This document shows positions 34,814 to 43,373 of a DNA stretch of 64,000 nucleotides, piece after piece (within the stretch, counting starts at the first letter, position 1; every line of letters begins with the position of its first letter). The translations under genes and the position numbers were made by a program. Under the pieces are notes generated by a model. That model had not been told where the DNA came from. It ran no database searches and saw only the letters and a program-made list of their open reading frames with translations. Origin of the DNA: Lysobacter enzymogenes (GTDB taxonomy: Bacteria; Pseudomonadota; Gammaproteobacteria; Xanthomonadales; Xanthomonadaceae); NCBI RefSeq assembly GCF_900106525.1, contig NZ_FNOG01000009.1:62001-126000 (forward strand), read 5' to 3'.

Positions 34814-35899
34814 TCAACGACTACGCAACACAATCCGATCCGGCAACCGCTCCGCCTTCACCGGCATCGCCTGCTCCAGCAGCTCCACGAACATCTCCGC
34901 GTTCGACCAGCGGAAATTGCCGCCCACGCGCAGCTCGCCCGCGGCCGCGTCGGCGATCACCAGCTTGCGCGCGCTGTAGCGGTTGAACTCGGCCGCGGCC
35001 TGCGCCAGCGGGGTGTCGCGGAACACCAGGAAGCCGTGGCGCCAGTCGACGTAGCGCTCGGCCTCCTCGACCGGCACGCTGCGCACCAGCACGCCGTTGG
35101 GCCCGGCCAGGGCGATGCTGCCGGCCGGCAGCAGCGTGGTCGGCTGCGGATGGCCGCCGACCGGTTCGGATTCCAATCGCACCGTACCTTCGGTGACCAC
35201 CACGCGCAGGTCGGCGCCGTCGCGGCGCACCGAGAAATGCGTGCCCACCGCCACCACCCGGCGCGCGCCGGCCTCGACCGCGAACGGCCGGCCCGGATCC
35301 TTGGCCACGTCGAAGAAGGCCTCGCCCTGGGCCAGCTCGACCCGCCGCCGCGCGCCCGACAGCGCCACCTCGATGCGGCTGTCGCTGCTCAGGGTGGCGC
35401 GCGAGCCGTCGGCCAGCGCCACCTCGTCGGTCTTGCCCAGCGCGGTGCGGTAGCTGGAACGCTCGAGCGCGCCGTAATGCAGCCAGCCCCAGCCCAGCCC
35501 GACCGCCAGCACCGCCACCGCGGCGGCGGCCGCGTACGGCCAGCGCGAGGCCCGCGCCGACGCGGCGCGCGGCTTGAACGTCAATCCATCGGCGCGCAGA
35601 AGCGACGCGGCGGCCGGTTCCGCCGCGTCGCGGCGCGCGGTTGCCGCATCGTCCCAGGCCGCACGTACCGGCGCAGCAGCGCCCGAGCCCGCGCGCGCAT
35701 CCGGCGCCGCGCCGGCCAACGCCTGCAACCGCGCCGCCTGAGCCCACGCCGCCTGCAGGCGCACGAACGCGACCCGGTGCGCGGTCGCGCGCGCCAGCCA
35801 GGCGTCGAGCTCGGCCTGCGCCGCAGCCGGCCACTCGCCGCTTTCGCGGCGGGCCAGCCATTGCGCGGCGATGTGTTCAATCTCCCTGCTGGCCGCCAT
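34814..35899 (-). CDS. FecR-family anti-sigma/regulator protein
   Basis: A 361-residue inner-membrane protein that relays the receptor signal to the ECF sigma factor. The N-terminal cytoplasmic part (HIAAQWLARRESGEW) is the DUF4880 domain. One membrane segment lies at about 155-175 (AAAAVAVLAVGLGWGWLH). The periplasmic FecR domain contains LADGSRATLSSDSRIEV, GEAFFDVAKDPGRPF and GTHFSVR. The start ATG at 35899 overlaps the sigma factor gene by 23 bases. Confidence 0.93.
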   Translation of the reverse strand: MAASREIEHIAAQWLARRESGEWPAAAQAELDAWLARATAHRVAFVRLQAAWAQAARLQALAGAAPDARAGSGAAAPVRAAWDDAATARRDAAEPAAASLLRADGLTFKPRAASARASRWPYAAAAAVAVLAVGLGWGWLHYGALERSSYRTALGKTDEVALADGSRATLSSDSRIEVALSGARRRVELAQGEAFFDVAKDPGRPFAVEAGARRVVAVGTHFSVRRDGADLRVVVTEGTVRLESEPVGGHPQPTTLLPAGSIALAGPNGVLVRSVPVEEAERYVDWRHGFLVFRDTPLAQAAAEFNRYSARKLVIADAAAGELRVGGNFRWSNAEMFVELLEQAMPVKAERLPDRIVLRSR

Positions 35900-36500
35900 A
35901 TCCCTGATTCCCGTCGTCCGCCGCGATCCGCCGCGCGCGCCCGTTCGCGGCCGCCGCGGCATCCTCGTCCCTGCCCGTCGCCAGGCCCGCCTCGCCGCCG
36001 AAGTAGTGCTCGGCCAGCAGGCGCATGCCCTTGGCGATCTGCTTCTCCACGGTCTTCTCGGTGATGCCCATGCGCTGCGACACCTGTTTCTGCGGCAGTT
36101 CCTCGACCCGGCGCAACCACACCGCCTCACGGCAGCGTTCGGGCAGACGGTCGAAGGCCTCGGCCAAGCGGCGCAGGTTCTGGCGCGCGCTGAGCCGGCG
36201 CTCGGGCGAGCACTCGTCTATCAAGACGTTCAAGGACTCGAAATCACCCACCGGTTCGATCGACACCACCCGCCCGCGGCGCAGGCGGTCGGTCATCAGG
36301 TGGCGGGCGGTGGCGAACAGGAACGACTTGGGCTGGTGCGGGCGGGCCTTGCCGGCCGCCTCGTAGACGCGCACATAGACTTCCTGGCGCAGGTCGTGGA
36401 TCTCGTCCGGATGCGGCCAGGCCCGGCGCAGGTACTGCACCAGCGCCGCCTCGTGGCTCAGGATGTCGGCGGCGAACCACGCGTCCAGATCGTTGTCCAT
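35877..36500 (-). CDS. FecI-type ECF sigma factor
   Basis: A 207-residue extracytoplasmic-function sigma factor. Region 2 contains HDLRQEVYVRVYEAA and KSFLFATARHLMTDRLRR. Region 4 contains LPERCREAVWLRRVEELPQK and a helix-turn-helix, VSQRMGITEKTVEKQIAKG. With fecR and the receptor gene downstream it forms a cell-surface signalling system, which should activate the receptor gene when ligand is bound. Confidence 0.93.
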   Translation of the reverse strand: MDNDLDAWFAADILSHEAALVQYLRRAWPHPDEIHDLRQEVYVRVYEAAGKARPHQPKSFLFATARHLMTDRLRRGRVVSIEPVGDFESLNVLIDECSPERRLSARQNLRRLAEAFDRLPERCREAVWLRRVEELPQKQVSQRMGITEKTVEKQIAKGMRLLAEHYFGGEAGLATGRDEDAAAAANGRARRIAADDGNQGYGGQQGD

Positions 36501-36620
36501 GCGCCGACATTAGCCCAGCCCCGCGCGCCGCGCATCCGGCCGGCGCGATGCGCGCAGCGATGGGGGATCGCGCCGCCCTGCTTCGTCGTGATGTACAGAT
36601 CCCGTTTCGGAGAGCGTGCG

Positions 36621-37766
36621 ATGCGCAGTTCGTCGATGTGGTCCCTGTCCGCGCTGCGGCGCAAGACCCTGGCCGGGTTGTGGCTGGCCGCGGGCCTCGC
36701 GCTCGCCGGCCTGAACGCGCAGGCGCAGACGCCTGCCGACGGCGCCGACCCGGCCCAGCGCGAAGGCTATCGCTATTACGAGATCGGCCGCACCGACGCG
36801 CCGCGCCCGCAGCCGACCCGCGCCGGGTTGATGCTGGTCGGCGGCGGCGAATGGCCGCGCGAGGCCTTCGCCTGGATGGCCGAACGCGCCGGCCACGGCC
36901 GCATCGTGATCCTGCGCGCGTCCGGCACGGTCGAGGCGCAGAACGAATTCTTCAACGACATCGGCGGCATCACCGGCGCGCAGACCCTGGTGTTCCAGGA
37001 CCGCCGCGCCGCCAGCGACCCGCAGGTGCTCGACATCGTGCGCCGCGCCGACGGCATCTTCATTGCCGGCGGCGATCAGTCGCGCTACGTGCGCTATTGG
37101 AAAGACACGCCGCTGGCGCGCGCGCTCGACGCGCACGTGCGCGCGGGCAAGCCGATCGGCGGCACCAGCGCCGGGCTGGCGATCCTGGGCGCGTACTCCT
37201 ACGGCGCGATGGACGGCGGCAGCGTGGTCTCGCAGGCCGCGCTGGAAGATCCGGCCGGGCCCAAGCTGACCATGGTCGACGACTTCCTGCACCTGCCCTA
37301 CCTGCACAACGTCATCACCGACAGCCACTTCGGCAAGCGCCAGCGGCTGGGCCGACTGATCGCGTTCCTGGCGCGGCTGTCCAACGAATACGGCCGCCGC
37401 GACCTGGTCGGCCTGGGCGTGGACGAATACACCGCGCTGTGCATCGACGCGCACGGCGAAGGCAGCGTGTTCAGCGGCAACGGCGGCAAGGTCTGGCTGG
37501 TCAAGCCGCGCCAGCCGGCGCAGACCTTCGCCCAGGGCGAGCCGCTGAGCCAGCGCGCAGTGCCGGTGATCGGCGTCGGCGAGGGCAGCGTGCTGCGCAT
37601 GCGCGATTTCAAAGTCGAGCGGCCGGCGTTCGTCGAGCTTTATGATGTCGAGTCCGGGCAGCTGATCCTGCGCGAGGGCCCTGCCGACGGCGACGCCGCG
37701 CGCGACGCCCTGCGGCTGCCGAACTTGTCTTATGGAGCCGATGATGACGAACTCGTTGCGCCGTAA
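36621..37766 (+). CDS. Exported cyanophycinase (peptidase S51)
   Basis: A 381-residue serine peptidase that cuts cyanophycin (multi-L-arginyl-poly-L-aspartate) to beta-Asp-Arg dipeptides. An N-terminal signal segment (TLAGLWLAAGLALAGLNAQA) predicts export, so it is the extracellular CphE-like type. Seen: LMLVGGGEWP, the FIAGGDQSRY motif and the nucleophile GGTSAGLAILGAY (S183). The His-containing LHNVITDSHFGKRQRLGRL follows. The ATG at 36621 has GGAGA upstream. The next gene starts 35 bases before this stop. Confidence 0.88.
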   Translation: MRSSSMWSLSALRRKTLAGLWLAAGLALAGLNAQAQTPADGADPAQREGYRYYEIGRTDAPRPQPTRAGLMLVGGGEWPREAFAWMAERAGHGRIVILRASGTVEAQNEFFNDIGGITGAQTLVFQDRRAASDPQVLDIVRRADGIFIAGGDQSRYVRYWKDTPLARALDAHVRAGKPIGGTSAGLAILGAYSYGAMDGGSVVSQAALEDPAGPKLTMVDDFLHLPYLHNVITDSHFGKRQRLGRLIAFLARLSNEYGRRDLVGLGVDEYTALCIDAHGEGSVFSGNGGKVWLVKPRQPAQTFAQGEPLSQRAVPVIGVGEGSVLRMRDFKVERPAFVELYDVESGQLILREGPADGDAARDALRLPNLSYGADDDELVAP

Positions 37767-38808
37767 CCTGCACCGCACCTGCTGCGCCGTCGTACTGGGA
37801 TCGATGGCGCTGGCGCCGGCGGCCTGGGCCGCCGAGGCGGCCAAGCCCGCCGCGCCCAAACCCGTTCTGGTGATCCACGGCGGCGCCGGCGTCGAACGCG
37901 CCGGCTTGAGCGAGCAAGACCAGAAAGACGCGCGCGCCGCGCTGGAAAGCGCGCTGCGCGCCGGCCACGCCGCGCTCGCCGCGGGCAAGCCGGCGCTGGA
38001 CGCGGTCAGCGCGGCGATCGTGGTGCTGGAAGACGCGCCGATGTTCAACGCCGGCCGCGGCGCGGTGTTCACCCACGACGGCAAGAACGAACTCGACTCG
38101 GCGCTGATGGACGGCGCCAGCGGCCGCGCCGGCGCGGTCGCCGGCGTGCACCGGGTCAAGAACCCGATCGTGCTGGCGCGCGCGGTGATGGAAAAATCCA
38201 AGCACGTGATGCTGGTCGGCGACGGCGCGGAAGTCTTCGCCAAAGAAGCCGGCGTGACCTTGGTCGACCAGTCCTACTTCCGCACCGAAAAGCGCTGGCA
38301 GCAATTGCAGAAGGCGCTCAAGGAAGAAGCCTCGGGCCAGGCCCATGCGGACCTGGAGACCGCCAAGCACTTCGGCACCGTCGGCGCGGTCGCGCTCGAT
38401 GCCGACGGCCACCTCGCAGCCGGCACCTCCACCGGCGGCATGACCAACAAGCGCTACGGCCGCGTCGGCGATTCGCCGATCATCGGCGCCGGCACCTACG
38501 CCGACGCGCGCTGCGCGGTGTCGGGCACCGGCTGGGGCGAGTACTACATCCGCGCGGTGGCCGCGCACGAGATCTGCGCGCGCATGCGCTACGCCGGCCA
38601 GAGCGTGCGCGAAGCCGCCGAAGGCGTGATCGACCGCGACATCCCCGCCGCCGGCGGCGACGGCGGCGCGATCGTGCTCGGCGCCAACGGCGAGTTCGCC
38701 CTACCGTTCAACACCGAAGGCATGTACCGCGGCTGGATCGGCGCCGACGGCGTGCCGCACGTGGCGCTGTTCAAGGACGAGAAGCTGGCCGAGCCGGCGG
38801 GACGCTGA
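37732..38808 (+). CDS. Exported isoaspartyl peptidase/L-asparaginase
   Basis: A 358-residue Ntn-hydrolase that hydrolyses beta-aspartyl dipeptides, the products of cyanophycinase. The signal peptide includes TCCAVVLGSMALAPAAWA. NAGRGAVFT and ELDSALMDGAS are the oxyanion and substrate motifs. Self-cleavage exposes the nucleophilic Thr in HFGTVGAVALD (T216). STGGMTNKRYGRVGDSPIIG is diagnostic of plant-type asparaginases. Overlap of 35 bases with the cyanophycinase gene implies coupled translation. Confidence 0.9.
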   Translation: MEPMMTNSLRRNLHRTCCAVVLGSMALAPAAWAAEAAKPAAPKPVLVIHGGAGVERAGLSEQDQKDARAALESALRAGHAALAAGKPALDAVSAAIVVLEDAPMFNAGRGAVFTHDGKNELDSALMDGASGRAGAVAGVHRVKNPIVLARAVMEKSKHVMLVGDGAEVFAKEAGVTLVDQSYFRTEKRWQQLQKALKEEASGQAHADLETAKHFGTVGAVALDADGHLAAGTSTGGMTNKRYGRVGDSPIIGAGTYADARCAVSGTGWGEYYIRAVAAHEICARMRYAGQSVREAAEGVIDRDIPAAGGDGGAIVLGANGEFALPFNTEGMYRGWIGADGVPHVALFKDEKLAEPAGR

Positions 38809-38840
38809 AGCGCCCGCCATCGGCGTTGCCGCAATTCCCC

Positions 38841-38930
38841 CTGTAGGAGCGGCGCAAGCCGCGACCGCGACACCGCAGATACGACGCGACCGGCTACCCC
38901 GCGGTCGCGGCTCGCGCCGCTCCTACAGGG
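38841..38930. repeat. Palindromic repeat family B, complete inverted pair
   Basis: CTGTAGGAGCGGCGCAAGCC and the complementary GGCTCGCGCCGCTCCTACAG flank a spacer of about 40 bases. GCGACCGCGA and its complement extend the arms. It lies 32 bases after the isoaspartyl peptidase stop and may act as a terminator. Confidence 0.85.
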
Positions 38931-38975
38931 AGCGACCGCGACCAGCGCGACGACCGGGCGCAAGCCTGCATCGCC

Positions 38976-41624
38976 TCAGCGATGCGCCATGCGCAACTGG
39001 TTGACCATCACCTGCAACTTGTCGCGCGGCATCGCGTTGATGAAGTCGATGGCCTCCTGCCCTTCCAACGGCTTGCCGGCGCCGATGCGGTTATCGCGCG
39101 CCGCCTCCATGATCAACGGCACCGTCGGCACCGCCAGGTAGTACTCGTCCTCGCCCTGGTCGCCGAGCACCGCCGCGGCATCGGCATCGAAACCGGCGTT
39201 CTGCAGGAACTTGATCGAGCCCTCGATCTTGCCCTGCTTGTCGCGGTAGTCGCCCAGCGAGGCCTGGCCGAATACCGACACGCCGATCATCACCGAACCG
39301 ACCAGCGCGCCGACCGGGCCGGTCGACACCGCCATGATCACGGTGCCGGTGGCGCCGAGCCCGTACAAACCGGCCTCCACGCCCTTGAGCGGGCGGTCCG
39401 ACAACAACGCGTCGACCAGCTTGGCCACATCGCCCACCGCCGACACCACGCCGAGCACCTTGTTGACGTTCTCGAAGCGCTTGAGCCCGTTCTCCAGCGC
39501 TTCCATCGCCGCCGGCGAATTGCGGTCGACCGCTTGCGCTGCGGGATTGGTCAGCAGATCGCGCGCGTCCTTGACCAGTCCGGCGGCGTCGCCGAACGCG
39601 GCGATCTGGTTGGCCCAGGTCGGATCGTCGATGGCGTCGGCGGTGGACTTGCCGAACGCCAGGCCGGCCGCGGCCACGCCGAGCGCGCGGAAGGTGATGC
39701 CGGCCGGCTCCTTCGCACCGAAGCCTTCGATGCCCTGCAGCTCGGTGTGGAAGCGGTTGAGCTGGCTCGCCATCGCCTGGGTGTCGCCAGCGGGCACGTC
39801 GAGCAGTTTCTCCAGCTCGCCGATCGCGCGCGCGTATTGCTCGGCGTCCTTGCCCAGCGCGCCGGCGTACTGACGGCTCAGCTCCTGCAAGCGGGTCTTG
39901 CCGTCGGCGATGCTGGCCGGATTGTCCGGATCGACATCGGCGAACACGCTCATCGCGTTCTGGTTGATCGCCTGGCTGGACAGGCGCTTGAGGTACTCGG
40001 CGCCTTCCTTCGACACCTTGGTGGTGTCGAACAGCGCCGCGGTCGAATCGGCATCGGCGCCGACCAGGAAGCGGTCGTCGCTGCCGGCGGCCAGGCCGAA
40101 GGCCTGCAAGGTGTCGTCGTCGTTGGCGATGGCCTTGATCTGGTCCATCAGCTGCGGGTTGCTCGCCTTCACCTCAGCCGGCAACGCGTTCAAGCTGCCG
40201 AGCGTCTGCTGCAACAAGCGGCCGTCGGCGGCGAGGCTCTTCTCCAGCGACTGATACTTGCTCAGCCAATCCGGATCGTCCTTGCCCTTGGCGGCGAGGT
40301 AATCGTTGACCGCCTTGTTCAACTGCTCCGGCGGCAGCCCTTCGGAGTACTTCAGCAGGCGCGCCAGCTCGCCCATCATCTGCTTGTAGTCGCCGAGGTT
40401 GCCTTCGATGCGCTGCTGCAACAGCTCGGCGCCGTGGCTCACGCCGCCGAGGAACGCGCCGGCGAGTTCGTTCTCGCCCTTGGCCTGCAGCTGTTTGGCC
40501 ATGTCCAACGCGAGGCCGGGGCCGATGCCGTCGCGAATCGCGTTGGCGATGTTTTCCTGGAAGGGGATGCCCTGCCCGCGCCAATCGCTGGAGTGGCCAA
40601 CATAAGACGCGGCGATATCGGAGCGCAGGCTCAGGCCCGCAGGCGAATCGCCGAGCGCTTCGGCGACCTTGGCCAGGTTGGCGTAGGAACTGCCGCCGAA
40701 CTTCTCGCCGGCATACATCGGCTTGACCTCGGTGATGCGCATCACCGTGTCGATGTTCTGCGTCACCACCGCCTGGGCCAGCTCGGGCGGCAAGCCGTCG
40801 ACCAGTTCGGCCAGACGCCTGGACGCTTCGTTGGCCGGCTCCCGCAGCGCCTTGGGATCGCCGCCGCCGTCCACGCCCTTGAACGGCTCGGCTACATACG
40901 GCTCGATCTTCTCGTTGATGAGCTTGCCCAGCTCGACGCTGGTCGACAGCCGCTCGCGCGCTTCGGGCGAAATCTTCGACCACTGGTCCTTGAGGATGTT
41001 GGCCACCGACTTCGGATCGCCGGCGTTGGCCACCATCACCGTGAACTCGACTTCGTGATCGATGCGGATGTCCTTGCTCACCGCCTCGATGCCGGCGCGC
41101 GCGGCCGGGTTGTCGGCGTAGCGGTCGGCGATGCTGCGGCCGTAGGCGTCGATGGCGTTGGTGTCGTACACCGCGCCGGTCGGACGCGCATCGAATTCGG
41201 CCTGATAGCGCGCCTGCATTTCCGCCTTCACCGCCGCCTTAAGCTCGGCGCGGGTCTGCTGGGTGGAGCCGGCCGCATCGGCCTGCACCGCCGTATCCAC
41301 GCGCTGCGCTTCCGGCGATTTCGCCGGCGCGCCGGGCGCCTGTTCGGTATAGGCGACAGTCTGCACCTGCGGGTCGTCGTGTTCGGCCGGCGGCAATTCG
41401 ATCTGCGTGTCCGGGTACAGCGCCTCCCAGTTCAGCACCTGCGGATTGGCGTCCTTGATGCGCTGCTCGTACTGCGCCTGCGGCACCGCGCCGCGGTACT
41501 GCGCGGCGATCTGCGGCAGCGTCTCGTCGCGGGCGATGGTGTGCACCGGCGGCACCGGCTTGGGCTGCGCGGCCAGTTGCTGGACGGTGCGCGAGACCGA
41601 ATCGAGGAAGCTGAAGAGGGACAT
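38976..41624 (-). CDS. Large LysM-like protein with C-terminal hydrophobic hairpin, unknown function
   Basis: An 882-residue leaderless protein. The N-terminus has a LysM-like stretch (ARDETLPQIAAQYRG to LYPDTQIELP, about 30-80). A long helical, Asp/Ala-rich middle follows with no known motif. Near the C-terminus lie two hydrophobic helices rich in Gly and Val (VLGVVSAVGDVAKLVDALL; LGATGTVIMAVSTGPVGALV), followed by a soluble tail. The layout recalls secreted pore-forming or translocator proteins, but the similarity is only architectural. The ATG at 41624 has GAGG upstream; a TTG 21 bases earlier is an alternative. No neighbour suggests a pathway. Confidence 0.6.
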   Translation of the reverse strand: MSLFSFLDSVSRTVQQLAAQPKPVPPVHTIARDETLPQIAAQYRGAVPQAQYEQRIKDANPQVLNWEALYPDTQIELPPAEHDDPQVQTVAYTEQAPGAPAKSPEAQRVDTAVQADAAGSTQQTRAELKAAVKAEMQARYQAEFDARPTGAVYDTNAIDAYGRSIADRYADNPAARAGIEAVSKDIRIDHEVEFTVMVANAGDPKSVANILKDQWSKISPEARERLSTSVELGKLINEKIEPYVAEPFKGVDGGGDPKALREPANEASRRLAELVDGLPPELAQAVVTQNIDTVMRITEVKPMYAGEKFGGSSYANLAKVAEALGDSPAGLSLRSDIAASYVGHSSDWRGQGIPFQENIANAIRDGIGPGLALDMAKQLQAKGENELAGAFLGGVSHGAELLQQRIEGNLGDYKQMMGELARLLKYSEGLPPEQLNKAVNDYLAAKGKDDPDWLSKYQSLEKSLAADGRLLQQTLGSLNALPAEVKASNPQLMDQIKAIANDDDTLQAFGLAAGSDDRFLVGADADSTAALFDTTKVSKEGAEYLKRLSSQAINQNAMSVFADVDPDNPASIADGKTRLQELSRQYAGALGKDAEQYARAIGELEKLLDVPAGDTQAMASQLNRFHTELQGIEGFGAKEPAGITFRALGVAAAGLAFGKSTADAIDDPTWANQIAAFGDAAGLVKDARDLLTNPAAQAVDRNSPAAMEALENGLKRFENVNKVLGVVSAVGDVAKLVDALLSDRPLKGVEAGLYGLGATGTVIMAVSTGPVGALVGSVMIGVSVFGQASLGDYRDKQGKIEGSIKFLQNAGFDADAAAVLGDQGEDEYYLAVPTVPLIMEAARDNRIGAGKPLEGQEAIDFINAMPRDKLQVMVNQLRMAHR

Positions 41625-41830
41625 GGCGGGGGCCTCGGAATTCAACCTGCAGACCGTAGCACCGGGCTGTCAGCGACGATGCCTGGGGGCGGCCCCAGGT
41701 CGCTCGCGAAATCGCGGCGCAGCCGCTCCGCCGCGGTGCTTGCGGCCGCGCGCGGGCGGCGGGGCGCGAGGCAGGCCTGGCGAATCCGCAAGACAGGCAT
41801 AATTCGCCATCGTCCTTCGTATGCACCCGC

Positions 41831-42301
41831 ATGGCCTTGATCGAACGCCGCGCCGAGATCGCCGCACCGTTGGACTACGTCTACGCGGTCTCGCAGGACT
41901 ACGCCCGGCGCTACGACTGGGATCCGTTCCCCGAGCGCATCGACGTGGTCGCCGGCGATCCGCAGCGCATCGCCATCGGCAGCGAGGTGCTGGTCCGCAA
42001 CAAGCTGGGACTGAACATGCGCGTGCGCTTCGTCCAGTTGCGGCCGCCGACCCATGCGGCGATCGCGATGGTGAGCGGGCCGTGGTTCCTGCACAAGTTC
42101 GCCGGCTCGTGGATCTTCCAGGCGCTGGACGCGCAGCGCACGCAGGCGCGTTTCCGCTACAGCCTGACAACGCACCCGCGCTGGCTGCGCGGCTGCATCG
42201 AGCCCCTGGCCGCGGCTTACTTCGACCATGCGGTGCGCAGGCGGCTGCAGGGGTTGAAGGCGTATTGCGAGCGCATGCCGGCGGTCGTGGCCGATTCGTA
42301 G
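41831..42301 (+). CDS. SRPBCC (START-like) family protein
   Basis: A 156-residue protein of the cyclase/dehydrase or polyketide-cyclase type: IAAPLDYVYAVSQDYARRYDWDPF at the start, VSGPWFLHKFAGSWIFQAL in the middle, and a long C-terminal helix (DHAVRRRLQGLKAYCER). The fold binds hydrophobic ligands; no ligand can be named. The starts of this gene and the preceding minus-strand gene diverge. Confidence 0.8.
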   Translation: MALIERRAEIAAPLDYVYAVSQDYARRYDWDPFPERIDVVAGDPQRIAIGSEVLVRNKLGLNMRVRFVQLRPPTHAAIAMVSGPWFLHKFAGSWIFQALDAQRTQARFRYSLTTHPRWLRGCIEPLAAAYFDHAVRRRLQGLKAYCERMPAVVADS

Positions 42302-42399
42302 AGGCTCGGGATTTTCCACGCGGACACGCTTGCATCGCGGCCGGCGGTGTTGAGGTCGCGGCGGGCGCCGCCGTTAACAGCGGCTTCGGACGGACGCGT

Positions 42400-43266
42400 T
42401 CAGTCCTTTCGGGACAAGCGGCGCATCGTGGCGGCGCCGTTCAATTCGCGCAGCGCATCCTTGCCGTTCCAGCGCGGCGCAGCCTGTGCAGACGCGGCCA
42501 GTCGCGTCGCCGTCCGCAGCGCCGCCGCATGCAGCGCAGCGTTGCGCTTGCCGACCGAGCGCAACGCCCAGTTCACCGCCTTCTTGACGAAGTTGCGCTC
42601 GTCGAAGGCATAAGCCTCGACCAGTTCCAGGCCGCGCAGGAACTCGGCGTCGCCGGCCAGCTTGTCGTGCACGCTCTTGCTCGCCAGCAGCGCGAACGCG
42701 GCGCGGCGGACGAATTCGTCTTCGCGCTTGGCCCATTGCTCGATCTTGCGCCAGGCCAGCGGGCTGCGGTCGAACAGGGCGAAGCAGACGGTGTCGCACA
42801 CCGCCCAGTTGTCGAAATCGCGCGCCCAGCGGTCCATCTGCGCAGCGGTGACCGCGGCCGGGTCGTCCACATAGGCGGCGAGCAGGCGCGCCTCGTACCA
42901 GCCGGTGTCCCACAAGGCTTCGGCCAACGCGTGATCGCGGCCCAGGCGCTTGGCCACGGCCTGGATCTTGGCCATCGGCACGCCGAAGGCGCGTTCGTTC
43001 GGGATCGCGAAGCGGGCCATGCCGTCGCGGTACTCGGCGCTGGCCGAGGCGCGCAGCGCGTCCAGCGCCTGCGCCAATCGTTGCGGCAGCGGCAGCGCGG
43101 CGAACGCGGCCTGCGCGGCTTTGCGTTCGCCGGCCGGCGACGATGGCTTGGGTGCAAGTTTCGCCGCGACTTTCTTCGCAGGCGATTTCTTCGCAGCGAC
43201 CTTCTTCGTCGCTGCTTTCTTGCCTGCAGCGCGCGCGATCGCCTCGGTGGTGGCAGTTCGGGCCAC
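42400..43266 (-). CDS. AlkD-like DNA alkylation repair protein with a lysine-rich tail
   Basis: A 288-residue protein. Residues 1-45 are a Lys/Ala-rich tail (KKAATKKVAAKKSPAKKVAA) of the histone H1 type. The remainder is the ALR/HEAT-repeat fold of AlkD, which excises N3- and N7-alkyl purines: GVPMAKIQAVAKRLG, ALWDTGWYEARLLAAYVDDP, RWARDFDNWAVCDTVCF and NFVKKAVNWALRSVG. The Trp, Asp and Arg that line the AlkD active site appear to be present. The basic tail probably increases DNA affinity. Confidence 0.88.
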   Translation of the reverse strand: MARTATTEAIARAAGKKAATKKVAAKKSPAKKVAAKLAPKPSSPAGERKAAQAAFAALPLPQRLAQALDALRASASAEYRDGMARFAIPNERAFGVPMAKIQAVAKRLGRDHALAEALWDTGWYEARLLAAYVDDPAAVTAAQMDRWARDFDNWAVCDTVCFALFDRSPLAWRKIEQWAKREDEFVRRAAFALLASKSVHDKLAGDAEFLRGLELVEAYAFDERNFVKKAVNWALRSVGKRNAALHAAALRTATRLAASAQAAPRWNGKDALRELNGAATMRRLSRKD

Positions 43267-43373
43267 GGCGGCCTCCGGTTCGGCGCGGCCGGCAACGAAA
43301 AGGCCGCGGCGCCAATGTATCCATCGGCGCCGCGGCCCGCTATCGCTTCAACTATCGATTCGACCGACCCGGA

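Noticed and set aside
38976-41624. Assignment to the HrpF/NolX translocator or to an XVIPCD effector
   Set aside because: Only the overall layout with a C-terminal hydrophobic hairpin fits; no XVIPCD motif and no T3SS neighbour is visible.
38982-41840. A 952-codon plus-strand frame opposite the LysM-like gene
   Set aside because: Shadow of the 882-residue minus-strand gene, which has a better start and normal amino-acid use.
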